Positions 1 to 11,700 of a stretch of 64,000 bases of DNA are shown here, one piece after another. The notes beneath the pieces are model-generated. The model did no database searches, had not been told where the DNA came from, and saw nothing but the letters and a program-made list of their open reading frames with translations. Location: assembly GCF_026151205.1 (NCBI RefSeq), contig NC_087081.1:10169113-10233112 (forward strand), written 5' to 3'. The position numbers and the translations under genes were made by a program. The DNA comes from Bolinopsis microptera. Taxonomy: Eukaryota > Ctenophora > Tentaculata > Lobata > Bolinopsidae. Each line of letters begins with the position of its first letter. Within the stretch, counting starts at the first letter, position 1.

Positions 1-270
1 TTAGTAGGGTGGCACATACCAATAGTGGTTAGTAGGGTGGCACATACCAATAGTGGTTAGTAGGGTGGCACATACCAATAGCGGTTAGTAGGGTGGCACA
101 TACCAAGTGGTTGGTAGGGTGGCACATACCAATAGTGGTTAGTAGGGTGGCACATACCAATAGTGGTTAGTAGGGTGGCACATACCAATAGTGGTTAGTA
201 GGGTGGCACATACCAATAGTGGTTAGTAGGGTGGCACATACCAATAGTGGTTAGTAGGGTGGCACAAAAG
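1..270 (-). repeat. 28-bp minisatellite built from a K2P exon end plus its splice donor
   Basis: About nine to ten tandem copies of a 28-bp unit run from the left edge into the pore-1 exon of K2P-1. Read on the minus strand, each unit is the last 22 nt of that exon (codons for the ATLLTTI part of the pore) followed by the first six intron bases GTATGT. Every copy therefore repeats a usable 5' splice site. Copies are nearly identical; one carries a small deletion near 105-115. The array lies in the intron just after the exon and may continue outside the window. Confidence 0.93.
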
Positions 271-3200
271 TCAAGGGACGACCAGAAATTCCACAAGTTG
301 TTCTCAGTATGACGGTTGTTGATCTGATGGCATCTCGGTCTGTGGAGGTCCGCTAGAGCTCTCCAGTAACTTTCGTTCATACCTGATAGAGGGACAGAGG
401 GAATAATGCAATAATGCAGAGCCACTTTAATGACTGTCAATTGCTTAGTGGGTTTCGAACGTTTTTAAAAGAACTCTTAAATATTTCCTGCACTATTTCC
501 TAGGACTTTATATACCACTGATTTCGCTCACCTTTTATATAGTTCTCACTGTATGATCAAGCTATATAAAAATGTTAGAAACCAATTTCATAAATTGTCT
601 TAGTGCATAACTTTGAAATATGTAGGTATAAATATTCATTCACTTTCTATAGCGATTATGATAGTTCAAGATTAAACCTTTTGATCGGTTCAATAGAGTG
701 TTAGTGATCCGGTTATTCTTTACGTAAATTCGTTTCCCATATTTACAAACTGCTTAAGCGTACAACTAAAACCAACTCATACATGTAGTTATCTGTGTTG
801 TACCAGTAATACTGTTTGTATTTAAATATGCGATCAAATTCAACCAATCCTAACAGAGAAGTTGGTTGTTCAACAAAATAAACCCATAACTTCAATTTAG
901 TGGATAGTCACACCCCCTTATCATCTTCAATCGCTTGATGAAATATAAACAGTATAGGTGTATAAATATGAGTTATACTGTTAGTATTAAGGATATGTGT
1001 TATACCAGTAATACTGTTTGTATTTAAATATGCGATCAAATTCAACCAATCCTAACAGAGAAGTTGGTTGTTCAACAAAATAAACCCATAACTTCAATTT
1101 AGTGGATATTCACACCCCCTTATCATCTTCAATCGCTTGATGAAATATAAACAGTATAGGTGTATAAATATGAGTTATACTGTTAGTATTAAGGATATGT
1201 GTTATACCAGTAATACTGTTTGTATTTAAATATGCGATCAAATTGCACCAATCCTAACAGAGAAGTTGGTTGTTCAACAAAATAAACCCATAACTTCAAT
1301 TTAGTGGATAGTCACACCCCCTTATCATCTTCAATCGTTCGATGAAATATAAACAGTATAGGTGTATAACTATGAGTTATACTGTTAGTATTTACGATCG
1401 CGCGATAATGTTTCAACAAGCCGGATAATGATGATTGTTCCAAAAATATAGATTAATACTTACTTCAATCTGATTCTAAACTCAAATCAATAAATGAAAT
1501 TGCGCAGGTTCCTCAACATTCATAAACGGTTATAAAGAAGAGATGAAATAGAGTCGAAATAATATTTCAATGTTGCCATGAGGTGTCCAGTGTCAAATCC
1601 TATTCATCACAACCCACTAGTTTACTGCCACTTAATATAATATAAGTTTATAACGATGCGATAAAGTCCCTCCACTCTTCATGCTCACTTAACTCAATTT
1701 AATAAATGAAATTGTTCAGATTCCTCAACAATTTACATCGGACAGTCAATCATAAATGGTTATGATGAAGCGATGAAATAGAGTCGATATAATATTTCAA
1801 TATTTTCATGTCGCATCCATCACAACCCACCAGTTTCACTGATTCTTAATATAGTGAGGTGATGAAGTTCCTTCACTTTTTATGCTGAATGGACCAACAA
1901 AAAAAATCCCAACTTTTCTTTGGTTTAAAATAGTCACAGGTACACTCATTCTTATTAACTTAATGAACTTATTAACTTAATGAACTTATTCATTCTTGAA
2001 TGCTGTCTGAAATACTTAAATAGTATTATTATGCAACAAAATCCCCCCATCGCCCCAAACAGTATACAGTGATGCTGACTGCACCAAAAGTACAGATTAA
2101 ACATTTACTACTGTTGAGTTTAGTCGCAACCCCTCTTTTTAATTTACCTATTTTAACTCATTTTAATTTTACCCCTCATTTTAATTTACCTATAATGAAA
2201 TTTCAGGGTCTTATCTGCCGTCTGAATTTGATAGTTTGATGAATTTTTTGCAAGTAGTTATTGATATTTATTTAAAGAATTTTTTGCAGGTTGCTCTAGA
2301 CTAGACATGGTAATTTAAGTTAGTGGTCTGACATCAATCAGTTTAAAATGTAATATATATATAGCATATTGGTCTGTGGACCTCTCCAGTAATTTTAGTT
2401 TATGCCTGATAGACTATATCAGTGATAAAGCTACAAAGGGATAGAAGGGATGATGCAATAATAGTCAGGATCTGTGACTCTGTTGAATGCAAATCAGTTT
2501 GGTTCCGTTCCAATCCTCACAGCGGCGCTGGTTGTCCAAAATATTAATCCTTACCCACACGTATAAAAGTATAAGTGGGCCGTGCGTAATCTGCGTATGT
2601 ATGCCGTGCGTATGTATGCCGTGCGTAAGTCAAACATGATAATCAAATGCGACCATAGTGCCACTTCTGTTCAAAATTTACGTACAAAAATTAAATGATT
2701 TTAGTCAACTACAGTTCATAGTATTTAGTTAAAAGTTTAAGCCATGTTTCGGTTACCAGGTAAATGTTAAATTGTTAATACTTTAATAGATATAAACTGA
2801 CAGGCTAAGGAGGGAACCTTTACTTTGACTATTAGTATTTAGGGAGGGAATCAACCTTTTCGCACGTTACGTTGATAGACAAATCATAGTTCTTAAACTT
2901 AGTGGATCTAAACTGACGCGAAGGTATCCACATAGTCCATACTACCAATACCATAGGTTAAAACATCGTGACTTAAACTTGAAAGTAAAAAATGAACTAC
3001 TAGTCCTATAATAGGGCACTAAAACTCTAAAAGCATATTGAAAGAAAGTTTTACCATGATTATGCCATTTGCGAAAAAAAATGTAACACTCTTGTTTTTC
3101 GCTATTAATTTCCTCTCTTGCTTTGTGCATGATGCCACTAAAACAGCATGCTAGTAAATTTAATTAAAGTGATTTTTGTTCCAACCTTGTCATGAGTTAA

Positions 3201-5264
3201 CTTGTAATATAAACCATGCCAAATCATCAAATTGGCAGCACACAGCATATGATGATTGGTAGAATGTTGGCTGCATGTTGGTTATTGGACAAATTCAGCG
3301 CCTATATTACCTCTGTGCCGGTGATGATATCTTTGACTATGCATCCCTTCAAGAAGATAGCTAAGACTTTCTTTTCTTGTTTCTAGGTGCACTGGTCTGA
3401 AAATACAGGCATTATCTACCAAGAAACATGTACTTATATAGGTATATGGTATATGGTCACCGGTATGTAACTTAAAATCGAGTTTGACTTTCTTTCCGTC
3501 CGCGTCCCCAGAAATAAAATCTAGAAACAAGTAATTATAAGCAGCTATAAGCTAATCTGATCATCATGCCCGATCGCAAGATAGCAGAGACTCGTCAAAA
3601 TGTCCAAGAATTCAAATTTCAATCATTTATTACTTAATAATTTTGACGTCAGTTGTAATCGCCATGAGACTGACAAAACTTCCATGACACACGGGACTGA
3701 AAGATAAGGTTGCCAAATATGTGCAAATATTGCCTACTGGTAATAAATGCGCGGTAACACCATACAGTATTTATGTTTAGATATCGTACTGATAATAAAC
3801 CCACAGTGACTTGCTCTCAATCCGCATGAAAGCCAAACTTGAAGCTCCGACGAATACCATGTTTATCAGCAACAGTAGGATCAGCCTTGAGCTTCGGAAC
3901 TTCAGGTGTTTTACCTTTAATAACTTGTATGATTTGTAAAGTTCGTAGATTCATATACTGGGTCATCGAAAAGTTCGACCGCCCTTGTTTACAGTACACT
4001 ACAATGTATATATTCTGAAAGAGTATCCTAAGAAGCCCAGAGCGTCAAACTTCAGATGTTTTATCTGTGGGTAAAAAATTAAGAAAAACTTGTAAGGAAT
4101 ATATTATTATGCGGGGACATTAAGTTAGTGGAATTAGTAGCTACGACTGGAAGGCAAAATTTACTACCTTAATTCCCAAAAATTTGGGCGACAAAAAATT
4201 TGAGCGGGCCTCTCGCCCAAATTTTTTGCAGACCAAATTAATTGCATAAATCTTTTCCGTCTGCTAAATTTTTTGCTAACCAAACTTTTGGCATTTGGCC
4301 TGTGGCCCTGAAATCTATAGAAAGATGGCTTTTTCTTCATATCCAAGTGAAATAATGTTTGAAATTTTAGTTTTCTAATCTGTCATTCATGGCTTGACCA
4401 AGTAAAAAGGCTTATATTTTAAATGAATAGAAATAACTGGAATAGCTAACAGTTACTAATAAAACAAATGGCTAGAGGTACGGATACCTCAGAGCTAAGC
4501 GTATGTGCCGCTTAGTTTGATAGATCATGATGTAAACCTTCTAATTTTCTTCCAAACCTTTCGACCATCTGGCATCTGGTGAGGCGTCATAATGATAATT
4601 GTATGTGAAAGGGGTATGATAAGATATGCTGAGTGTAAGTAGACTAAACTATCTGATAATTGAGAGAATAAATATCACTATTGTATATCTATCATTTTGT
4701 ACTGTGCCATCATCACTGTATTTTTTAGTAGTTACTGGGCAGATCGTCAATTTCATAATGTGAAACAACTTAGACTACCACCTACATGCTTAAAATTGAA
4801 AGCAAAATGACTGGAATAATAAGGAATAATAATGAACTAAGGCGAATATCTAACTGAAATTTTAGTGGAAAATCGTTCATTTTTCGAGGAATTTGTGCCC
4901 AAATTTTCGGTCGCCCAAATGAGTTCAAATTTTCTGCCCAAATTTTTCGGGCTCAAATAAATTGTGCTCAATATAATGGCACACAAATTTTTGGGAACTA
5001 AGGTATACAGAAATAAGCAATTGCATCTACACTGACTAAGACCGTGGCTATTAATATATAACAAATCATCTACAATTGATACCATGATTCACAGTTTATA
5101 ACTAAGTAGAATAACTAAAGCCAAGAAAATCACAAGTTGAAAAATACCTTGCTCACAAATCCGAAGACTGGTATTCCAATATCACCAGTGCTAAGACTGT
5201 TATCGTGATCGGTAATAAACGATGTATCCTCACCCTCTAGACAACATGTTCGTTTCTCAGACAT
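242..5264 (-). CDS. K2P-1: two-pore-domain potassium channel, 5' part
   Basis: K2P channels are dimeric plasma-membrane potassium leak channels. Three exons are read on the minus strand. Exon 5,148-5,264 starts at an ATG and gives 39 residues ending phase 0. Exon 3,311-3,396 encodes an extracellular-cap-like segment with a YHHRHR end. Exon 242-382 encodes pore helix 1 with LWNFWSSLDFCAT and TTI, and ends inside the first Gly codon of the GYG filter, a conserved K2P intron site. Lengths and phases match K2P-2 downstream: the pore exon is 141 nt in both, and the cap exon has the same phases. The M1 exon expected between 3,400 and 5,147 was not found, so it is either very divergent or lost. The remaining exons lie beyond the left edge. 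Assignment to K2P is firm for the pore exon; linking the ATG exon rests on position and phase. Confidence 0.72.
797..1385. repeat. Three tandem copies of a roughly 200-bp unit
   Basis: Units begin near 797, 1,001 and 1,201 with a shared segment around ACCAGTAATACTG, and end with GAGTTATACTGTTAGTATT. Copies differ at only a few positions, so the duplication is recent. It lies in the K2P-1 intron before the pore-1 exon. No coding potential was seen. Confidence 0.9.
1490..1860. repeat. Diverged tandem duplication of about 210 bp
   Basis: Segments starting near 1,494 and 1,706 share the order AATAAATGAAATTG, a cCTCAACA block, GATGAAATAGAGTCGA and AATATTTCAA, with indels between them. It is an older duplication in the same K2P-1 intron. 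Confidence 0.7.
2369..2462 (-). pseudogene. Decayed copy of the K2P-1 pore-1 exon start and its acceptor
   Basis: This stretch matches 335-425 with substitutions and a small gap: GGTCTGTGGA, CTCTCCAGTAA, CCTGATAGA and GATGCAATAAT recur in the same order. It covers the first part of the pore-1 exon, its 3' splice site and adjoining intron. The reading frame is not kept, so it is a fragmentary duplicate and not an alternative exon. Confidence 0.65.
4165..5005. mobile_element. Inverted-repeat element (MITE-like)
   Basis: The left end begins TACCTTAATTCCCAAAAATT and the right end is its near-perfect reverse complement ending AAGGTA at 5,005. Further inverted CCCAAATTTT blocks lie inside. No transposase frame was seen. 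A TA target-site duplication is possible but short. The superfamily is not assigned. It lies in K2P-1 between the ATG exon and the cap exon. Confidence 0.6.
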
Positions 5265-5924
5265 GGTCACTGGATTCTCAGGCGTAGCGATATTTTGCTT
5301 AATACTTTAAAAAGTGTTCGCTTAAATGTTGGCTAAATTTTTCTCCAATGAGTAACATTTTTGGGTTCATTTTGGGGTTTATGATATAAAGATGAGTATT
5401 AAGGCTCCATATTAATGCTTTGCTGAAAAGGGTCAAGTTTCTTGAAATCTCTAAATCATTGAAGGATAACAGACAACGAAAACGATCGCTTCTCTACTTA
5501 GAAATTCAGAAAACCAATTTGTACGATAAAGCACAACGCATGACCACAGAGAATCATAAACTTAGCTCACAGTGAACATATTAACGTTATTTTCAGGAAG
5601 TTTGTGGGTGTCGTGAATTTTATAGAAAAGTGAAGGCTTTATTACATAATATGGGTGTAGTGACTCATGAACAGTTTGATTATTATTACAATTACAATGC
5701 TTGAATGGTAGGATCCTATGTGATATTAAGTTGTTATATTATTAGTAACTACACTAGGTTTTAATTAGTTCTGTATGAGTTTTCTTAATTAATCATATTC
5801 CCCTTTCATAATGTAAGGTGGATCAAAGAATTTTGACAGGGATTTATATTATATTTTCCTACAGTTTGGTTTGGGGGTGACAATAATTATAGTAGTAGAG
5901 TCTCGTATAACTGGATTGATTTGT
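5265..5924. other. Intergenic spacer between K2P-1 start and the 28-bp satellite
   Basis: AT-rich sequence upstream of the K2P-1 ATG exon. It probably holds that gene's promoter, but no convincing core element could be picked out by eye. No coding signal was seen on either strand. Confidence 0.4.
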
Positions 5925-7810
5925 AGGGCCGAGGGCGAGACTCTCAATTCCTGATTTGTAGGACGAGACTTTCAATTCCTGATCTGTAGGACGATACTCT
6001 CAATTCCTGATCTGTAGGGCGAGACTCTCAATTCCTGATTTGTAGGACGAGACTCTCAATTCCTGATCTGTAGGACGAGATTCTCTATTCCTGATCTGTA
6101 GGACGAGACTCTCAATTCCTGATCTGTAGGGCGAGACTCTCAATTCCTGATCTGTAGGGCGAGACTTTCAATTCCTGATCTGTAGGGCGAGACTCTCAAT
6201 TCCCGATTTGTAAGACGAGACTCTTAATTCCTGATCTGTAGGACGAGACTCTCAATTCCTGATCTGTAGGGCGAGACTCTCAATTCCTGATTTGTAAGAC
6301 GAGACTCTCAATTCCTGATCTGTAGGACGATACTCTCAATTCCTGATCTGTATGGCGAGACTCTCAATTCCTGATCTGTAGAACGAGACTCTTAATTCCT
6401 GATCTGTAGGGCGAGACTCTCAATTCCTGATCTGTAGGACGATCGAGACTCTCAATTCCTGATCTGTTGGACGAGACTCTCAATTCCTGATCTGTAGGGC
6501 GAGACTCTCAATTCCTGATTTGTAAGACGAGACTCTCAATTCCTGATCTGTATGGCGAGACTCTCAATTCCTGATCTGTAGAACGAGACTCTCAATTCCT
6601 GATCTGTAGGGCGAGACTTTCAATTCCTGATCTATAGGGCGAGACTCTCAATTCCTGATCTGTAGGGCGAGACTCTCAATTCCTGATTTGTAAGACGAAG
6701 CTCTCAATTCCTGATCTGTAGGGCGAGACTCTCAATTCCTGATCTGTAGGGCGAGACTTTCAATTCCTGATCTGTAGGGCGAGACTCTCAATTCCCGATT
6801 TGTAAGACGAGACTCTTAATTCCTGATCTGTAGGACGAGACTCTCAATTCCTGATCTGTAGGGCGAGACTCTCAATTCCTGATCTGTAGAACGAGACTCT
6901 CAATTCCTGATCTGTAGGGCGAGACTTTCAATTCCTGATCTGTATGGCGAGACTCTCAATTCCTGATCTGTAGGGCGAGACTTTCAATTCCTGATCTATA
7001 GGGCGAGACTCTCAATTACTGATCTGTAGGGCGAGACTCTCAATTCCTGATCTGTAGGGCGAGACTTTCAATTCCTGATCTGTAGGGCGAGACTCTCAAT
7101 TCCCGATTTGTAAGACGAGACTCTTAATTCCTGATCTGTAGGACGAGACTCTCAATTCCTGATCTGTAGGGCGAGACTCTCAATTCCTGATTTGTAGGAC
7201 GAGACTTTCAATTCCTGATCTGTAGGACGAGACTCTCAATTCCTGATTTGTAGGGCGAGACTCTCAATTCCTGATTTGTAGGACGAGACTTTCAATTCCT
7301 GATCTATAGGGCGAGACTCTCAATTACTGATCTGTAGGGCGAGACTCTCAATTCCTGATTTGTAAGACGAAGCTCTCAATTCCTGATCTGTAGGGCGAGA
7401 CTCTCAATTCCTGATTTGTAAGACGAGACTCTCAATTCATGATCTGTAGGGCGAGACTCTCAATTCCTGATTTGTAGGACGAGACTTTCAATTCCTGATC
7501 TGTAGGACGATACTCTCAATTCCTGATCTGTAGGGCGAGCCGCGAGACTCTCAATTCCTGATTTGTAGGGCGAGACTCTCAATTCCTGATTTGTAGGACG
7601 AGACTCTCAATTCCTGATCTGTAGGATGAGACTCTCAATTCCTGATCTGTAGGACGAGACTCTCAATTCCTGATCTGTAGGTCGAGACTCTCAATTCCTG
7701 ATTTGTAGGCCGAGACTCTCAATTCCTGATCTGTAGGACGAGACTCTCAATTCCTGATCTGTAGGGCGAGACTCTCAATTCCTGATTTGTAGAGCGAGAC
7801 TCTCAATTCG
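5925..7810. repeat. 28-bp minisatellite, about 66 copies
   Basis: Tandem units of the type GAGACTCTCAATTCCTGAT plus CTGTAGGGC run for almost 1.9 kb. Variation is limited to a few sites (TCTGTAGGGC, TTTGTAGGAC, TTTGTAAGAC and similar). Variant types recur in blocks, for example around 6,700-6,790 and 7,040-7,130, showing higher-order duplication. It lies between K2P-1 and the 3' end of K2P-2. No coding role is apparent. Confidence 0.96.
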
Positions 7811-8328
7811 TGGCGGTAATCTGGTACGCTTGCAACAGGTTGCGATTATGAAATAATAGCAAAAATATAACTCGAAATTAGGAATTTTCAGTGTGATTCT
7901 ATTGACATTTTGAGATTTCAGCGCGCAGTTTTTTACGGCCGTGCAATTTTAATACTCGCATTTAATTTTAAACACTCAATGCTAGATACAATTACACAGA
8001 TACAACCCATTTAGGATCTTACTTGAACTGTATTGCTAGATGCAGAATCAGCTTGTACGTATTAGTCAGTAAATAGAACAAAAAATAAATATCTCTGATT
8101 ATGCTAATATTAAAGGAATGGCGAAAATACTCAGCAGAGAAAAATTTAGGAGAATTGACCTATAATATGACTCAATGTAGCACGCTCCGGGTAAGTCCAT
8201 CAGAAATGGACAAGTCGTAGAAGTAAGTCTGACAAAAAATAAATAATAGTCATAACACCAAACTGTGCTCTGAGTCTATCTCCAAAGACATATCGGGTCC
8301 TCTGATTACTCCTTGACCGTGACAGTTC

Positions 8329-8700
8329 AGGCACTCTGCAGTGTCACTAAACCTCTTGTGCCACAGGAAGAAATACTCGATATTCAGGCACTCTACACTG
8401 TAGAGTCTACAGTTTCATTAAACCTGTTGTGCCACAGGAAGAAATACTCGATATTCAAGCACTCTACAGTGTCACTAAACCTCTTGTGCCACAGGAAGAA
8501 ATACTCGATATTCAGGCACTCTACACTGTAGAGTCTACAGTGTCATTAAACCTGCTGTGCCACAGGAAGAAATACTCAATATTCAGGCACTCTACAGTGT
8601 CACTAAACCTCTTGTGCCACAGGAAGAAATACTCGATATTCAGGCACTCTACAGTGTCACTAAACCTCTTGTGCCACAGGAAGAAATACTCGATATTTCG
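8329..8700 (-). repeat. 57-bp repeats derived from the last codons of K2P-2
   Basis: Units of about 57 bp plus a shorter variant carry ACAGGAAGAAATACTCGATA. On the minus strand this is the coding sequence for the final EISSISSCGTRGLVTL residues and stop of K2P-2, repeated downstream of the real stop at 8,649-8,651. Some copies hold an extra 23-bp TGTAGAGTCTACAGT insertion. Several open frames cross the array on both strands only because 57 is a multiple of three; they are not treated as genes. Confidence 0.9.
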
Positions 8701-11700
8701 TCCTCCTCTACGATGGCATTTACTCTTCCTTCCAAATGCAATATCCCACACTCTGCAAGCAATATTCCTCCCTCCGCATGCATTACATCTCCCTGATCCA
8801 TTTCCTCGGTGCCAGTAAAACTGGACCTACTTTGTCTTTTGAGCATGGTACTAAAAGTCTGACTTATCCTCTGAGTCCCACTCACAATGCTGGGTCCTGC
8901 CCCTGAAACCCTCCGTTTCACCTGTTGAGATACTCTCCTGACCCGCTGATAGGTTCCCAATAGGAAGGCAGTTGATCGTAGTTTGCTGGTGGCCCGCCTG
9001 ATAGCCCTGGATGATATTGTGTTATATTGTTAGACAGAGTGTTTAAGTGAGACTATTATCAATGTAAATAACAAAATCTTTATCACCCTAGTGGAAATTA
9101 TGGGCTTTTATCAGGGCGGTCAAAGGTTTCTAATTCCTTTATTCCTTCTAAAGTTCTAAGTGACACTATTGCCTGTTATACTGCGTTATATTTCCTGTTG
9201 TCAACAGACAATCGTTACAAACTGAGAGCTTTCCGGGGAATTTCAATGGCAGCTAAGTCTCATTTTATAAATATCTAACAAAATCTGGTCGATAAAGTTG
9301 CACAAGATCCATTACCATAGTATTGGAGCTATTGGATTTGGACGGAAAGTTACGTCAATTGCAACAGTCTATATTAAGATTTATCAACGATTCAAATTTA
9401 AGCTTTCGACATCATTCACTAATAGACGTTGCCTTTATTGTTATTGATGGACATACCGCCTCACAGCAGTGGCCAGGGATCCTATAAAAAATATTTTATA
9501 TGTCAGACACATTTTACCCGACCAAGATTCTAGCGGGATTCTCTAATTTTACACTTGTACTGGCATTGTCAAATATATAAGTAAGAAGTATCTAAAAATT
9601 GCTCCATATATTGTGCAGAGGAGCAACATGTTTATTCATCAGGTTTAATAATCAAGGATAAGTTTGGGGCTTTCGACCCAAAACAAAAATAAATAAATAA
9701 AACAAACGATAAAAAACCAGCAATTGGTTTTTGTTGGGATAAACCCTCAAGTTTGACAGTTCCAACACCTTACCTCTTATTTTCCAACAGTAGATTTCAG
9801 ATTGAATTTAAATTTTCCGTATCGTGGCATTGCATATAACTACAAGTTACAGCTTTTCGTAAAAATTTGAAATAATTTATCATGAAATATCACAGCACCC
9901 ACAATTCACAACTTACCTCTTATTTTCCAATAGTAGATTTCTGATTGCACTGAACACAACGGTCACCAGGGTCAGACCTGAAATCAATGATTGTAATTAA
10001 TTACTATTATCTTATAAGTACTATCATAAATTCCAATAAAGATATTATTAATATCTATATTATTGTTGTAAAGGAGACTCCTAGTTCACTTTTATTTCCA
10101 GCGTCCTATGAAGTATCAGGAACGTTGCGTTTCGGTAAATGAAGACTTTTATTAGGAGTTATTTGAGCTGTTTGGAAAGGGACCGTTACGCGTTTCGAGG
10201 TAGCACGGTGTAAGGTTTAACTGTTTCACAGTTGTTTTAAAGGGAATGGTTTATTAAAATTTACACATTTGAGTGTAAGATTAGTTGGCTGGCAAACCAA
10301 CTGTCAGTTTGGAGCCGTCCGCTCACTTTTGCACCTGACTTACAGCCACTCAGCCAGGCCTGTGGTAGTGGTACTGCTCGTGGAGTGCTCATTGGCGAGA
10401 CGGCGTAGGGCCGGCGTATCACGTGGTGCAAGCAGATGCGTTGTGCCGTCACGCAGTATGGCGTGACAAGTTCTGAGAGTATACCCAGAGAGCCGGGATT
10501 GCTGAGCTTACTTCTTTGTTGCCTCTTAATCATTTTAAGAGATCAGATTGTCGATATCCAGTTTTACTGAGCACTATCTTCTGTGACTAGACACGTCGAG
10601 TGATCTACATTCACGTCAATCGTTTGGAGCGTTCACTTTGTTATTACTTATCTATTTAATTAATTCTACATTTTAATTTAAAATAAGCGATGATGAATTT
10701 GGAGGAAAAGGGAGATATTAGTTAACTAGTATAACCTGTCCCTACGGCCGGGACTTCACTATCGCAGTTGAAATGCACAAGTATAAACCCGCCTATTATA
10801 ATATTCGAAAACACGCATTACATTTTCGTATCATTTTATTATAAGTGGCCCAAATCTCCGGGTTCCCATAGATCTTTAAAACATTAAACAATTTCATTAG
10901 CAGTAATGTCGGCACCAATGTAATTATGGTCTTACCACCGTGTTTTGGTTCAGCCGAAATAAATTTAACTTTGATGTTTTTACATATTGTTTCTCACTCC
11001 AGCTGAGTCTGGTAGTGTTGAGTATCATGAATATTTTTCTAGCTCTCTTTTTCCATGTTTTTGCTTCACAGGAGATATTGTGGTCTTTTTTATTGAATAT
11101 AACTGTAATACATTGATGTAAAGTTTATTTGAATTTTGAAATAAATTATTACCAATGCTAATTGCTATGAGTTGAATGAACCATGAATCTTAAAGATCAA
11201 GTTGGGCAACCGCAAAGTTCAACATCTTTATTCTTGATGATATTATAGAAAGAAATTAATTCCAATGTTGCGAATATGTCGTCAGGATTGGGTCTTATAA
11301 GAATTCCCATCAAAATTCATTGATCAAAGTCAGTTGTTATTATTCGTCAGAATTATAGACTAATAATATATGTGTTGTACTGACCAATATCATATTTCAC
11401 ATCTAAGTGATTTTATTTGAGGCCCGCTGTAGTGATGGTATAAGGGCGATAATTCTTAGCCTACAACTTCTGCTACAGAGATAGTGACTAATCTCAAATC
11501 TCTAACTAAATTTTAGGAGCAGCTTCTGCTACAGAGATAGAGACAAATCTCATTCTTAAACTTAATTTTAGGAACAATTTCTGCTACAGCTAGATAGTGA
11601 CACATCTCAAATCTCTATAAAATCAAACAGTTGTCGGTTAGAAATCGATGAAAATGCTCAATGTTTCGATTTTATTTACTGAAGTTTAGATTAAGAATGA

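Noticed and set aside
1-270. CRISPR array
   Set aside because: Units are contiguous without spacers and derive from an exon; the DNA is eukaryotic.
5925-7810. CRISPR-like direct repeats
   Set aside because: No spacers; continuous 28-bp minisatellite.
8313-8818. Overlapping open frames on both strands with VTKPLVPQEEILDI-type repeats
   Set aside because: They arise from the 57-bp array, which copies the K2P-2 end; the period is a multiple of three, so open frames are expected.
10261-10533. Overlapping short frames on both strands
   Set aside because: No motif, no conservation signal, opposite strands equally open; judged chance in a GC-richer patch.
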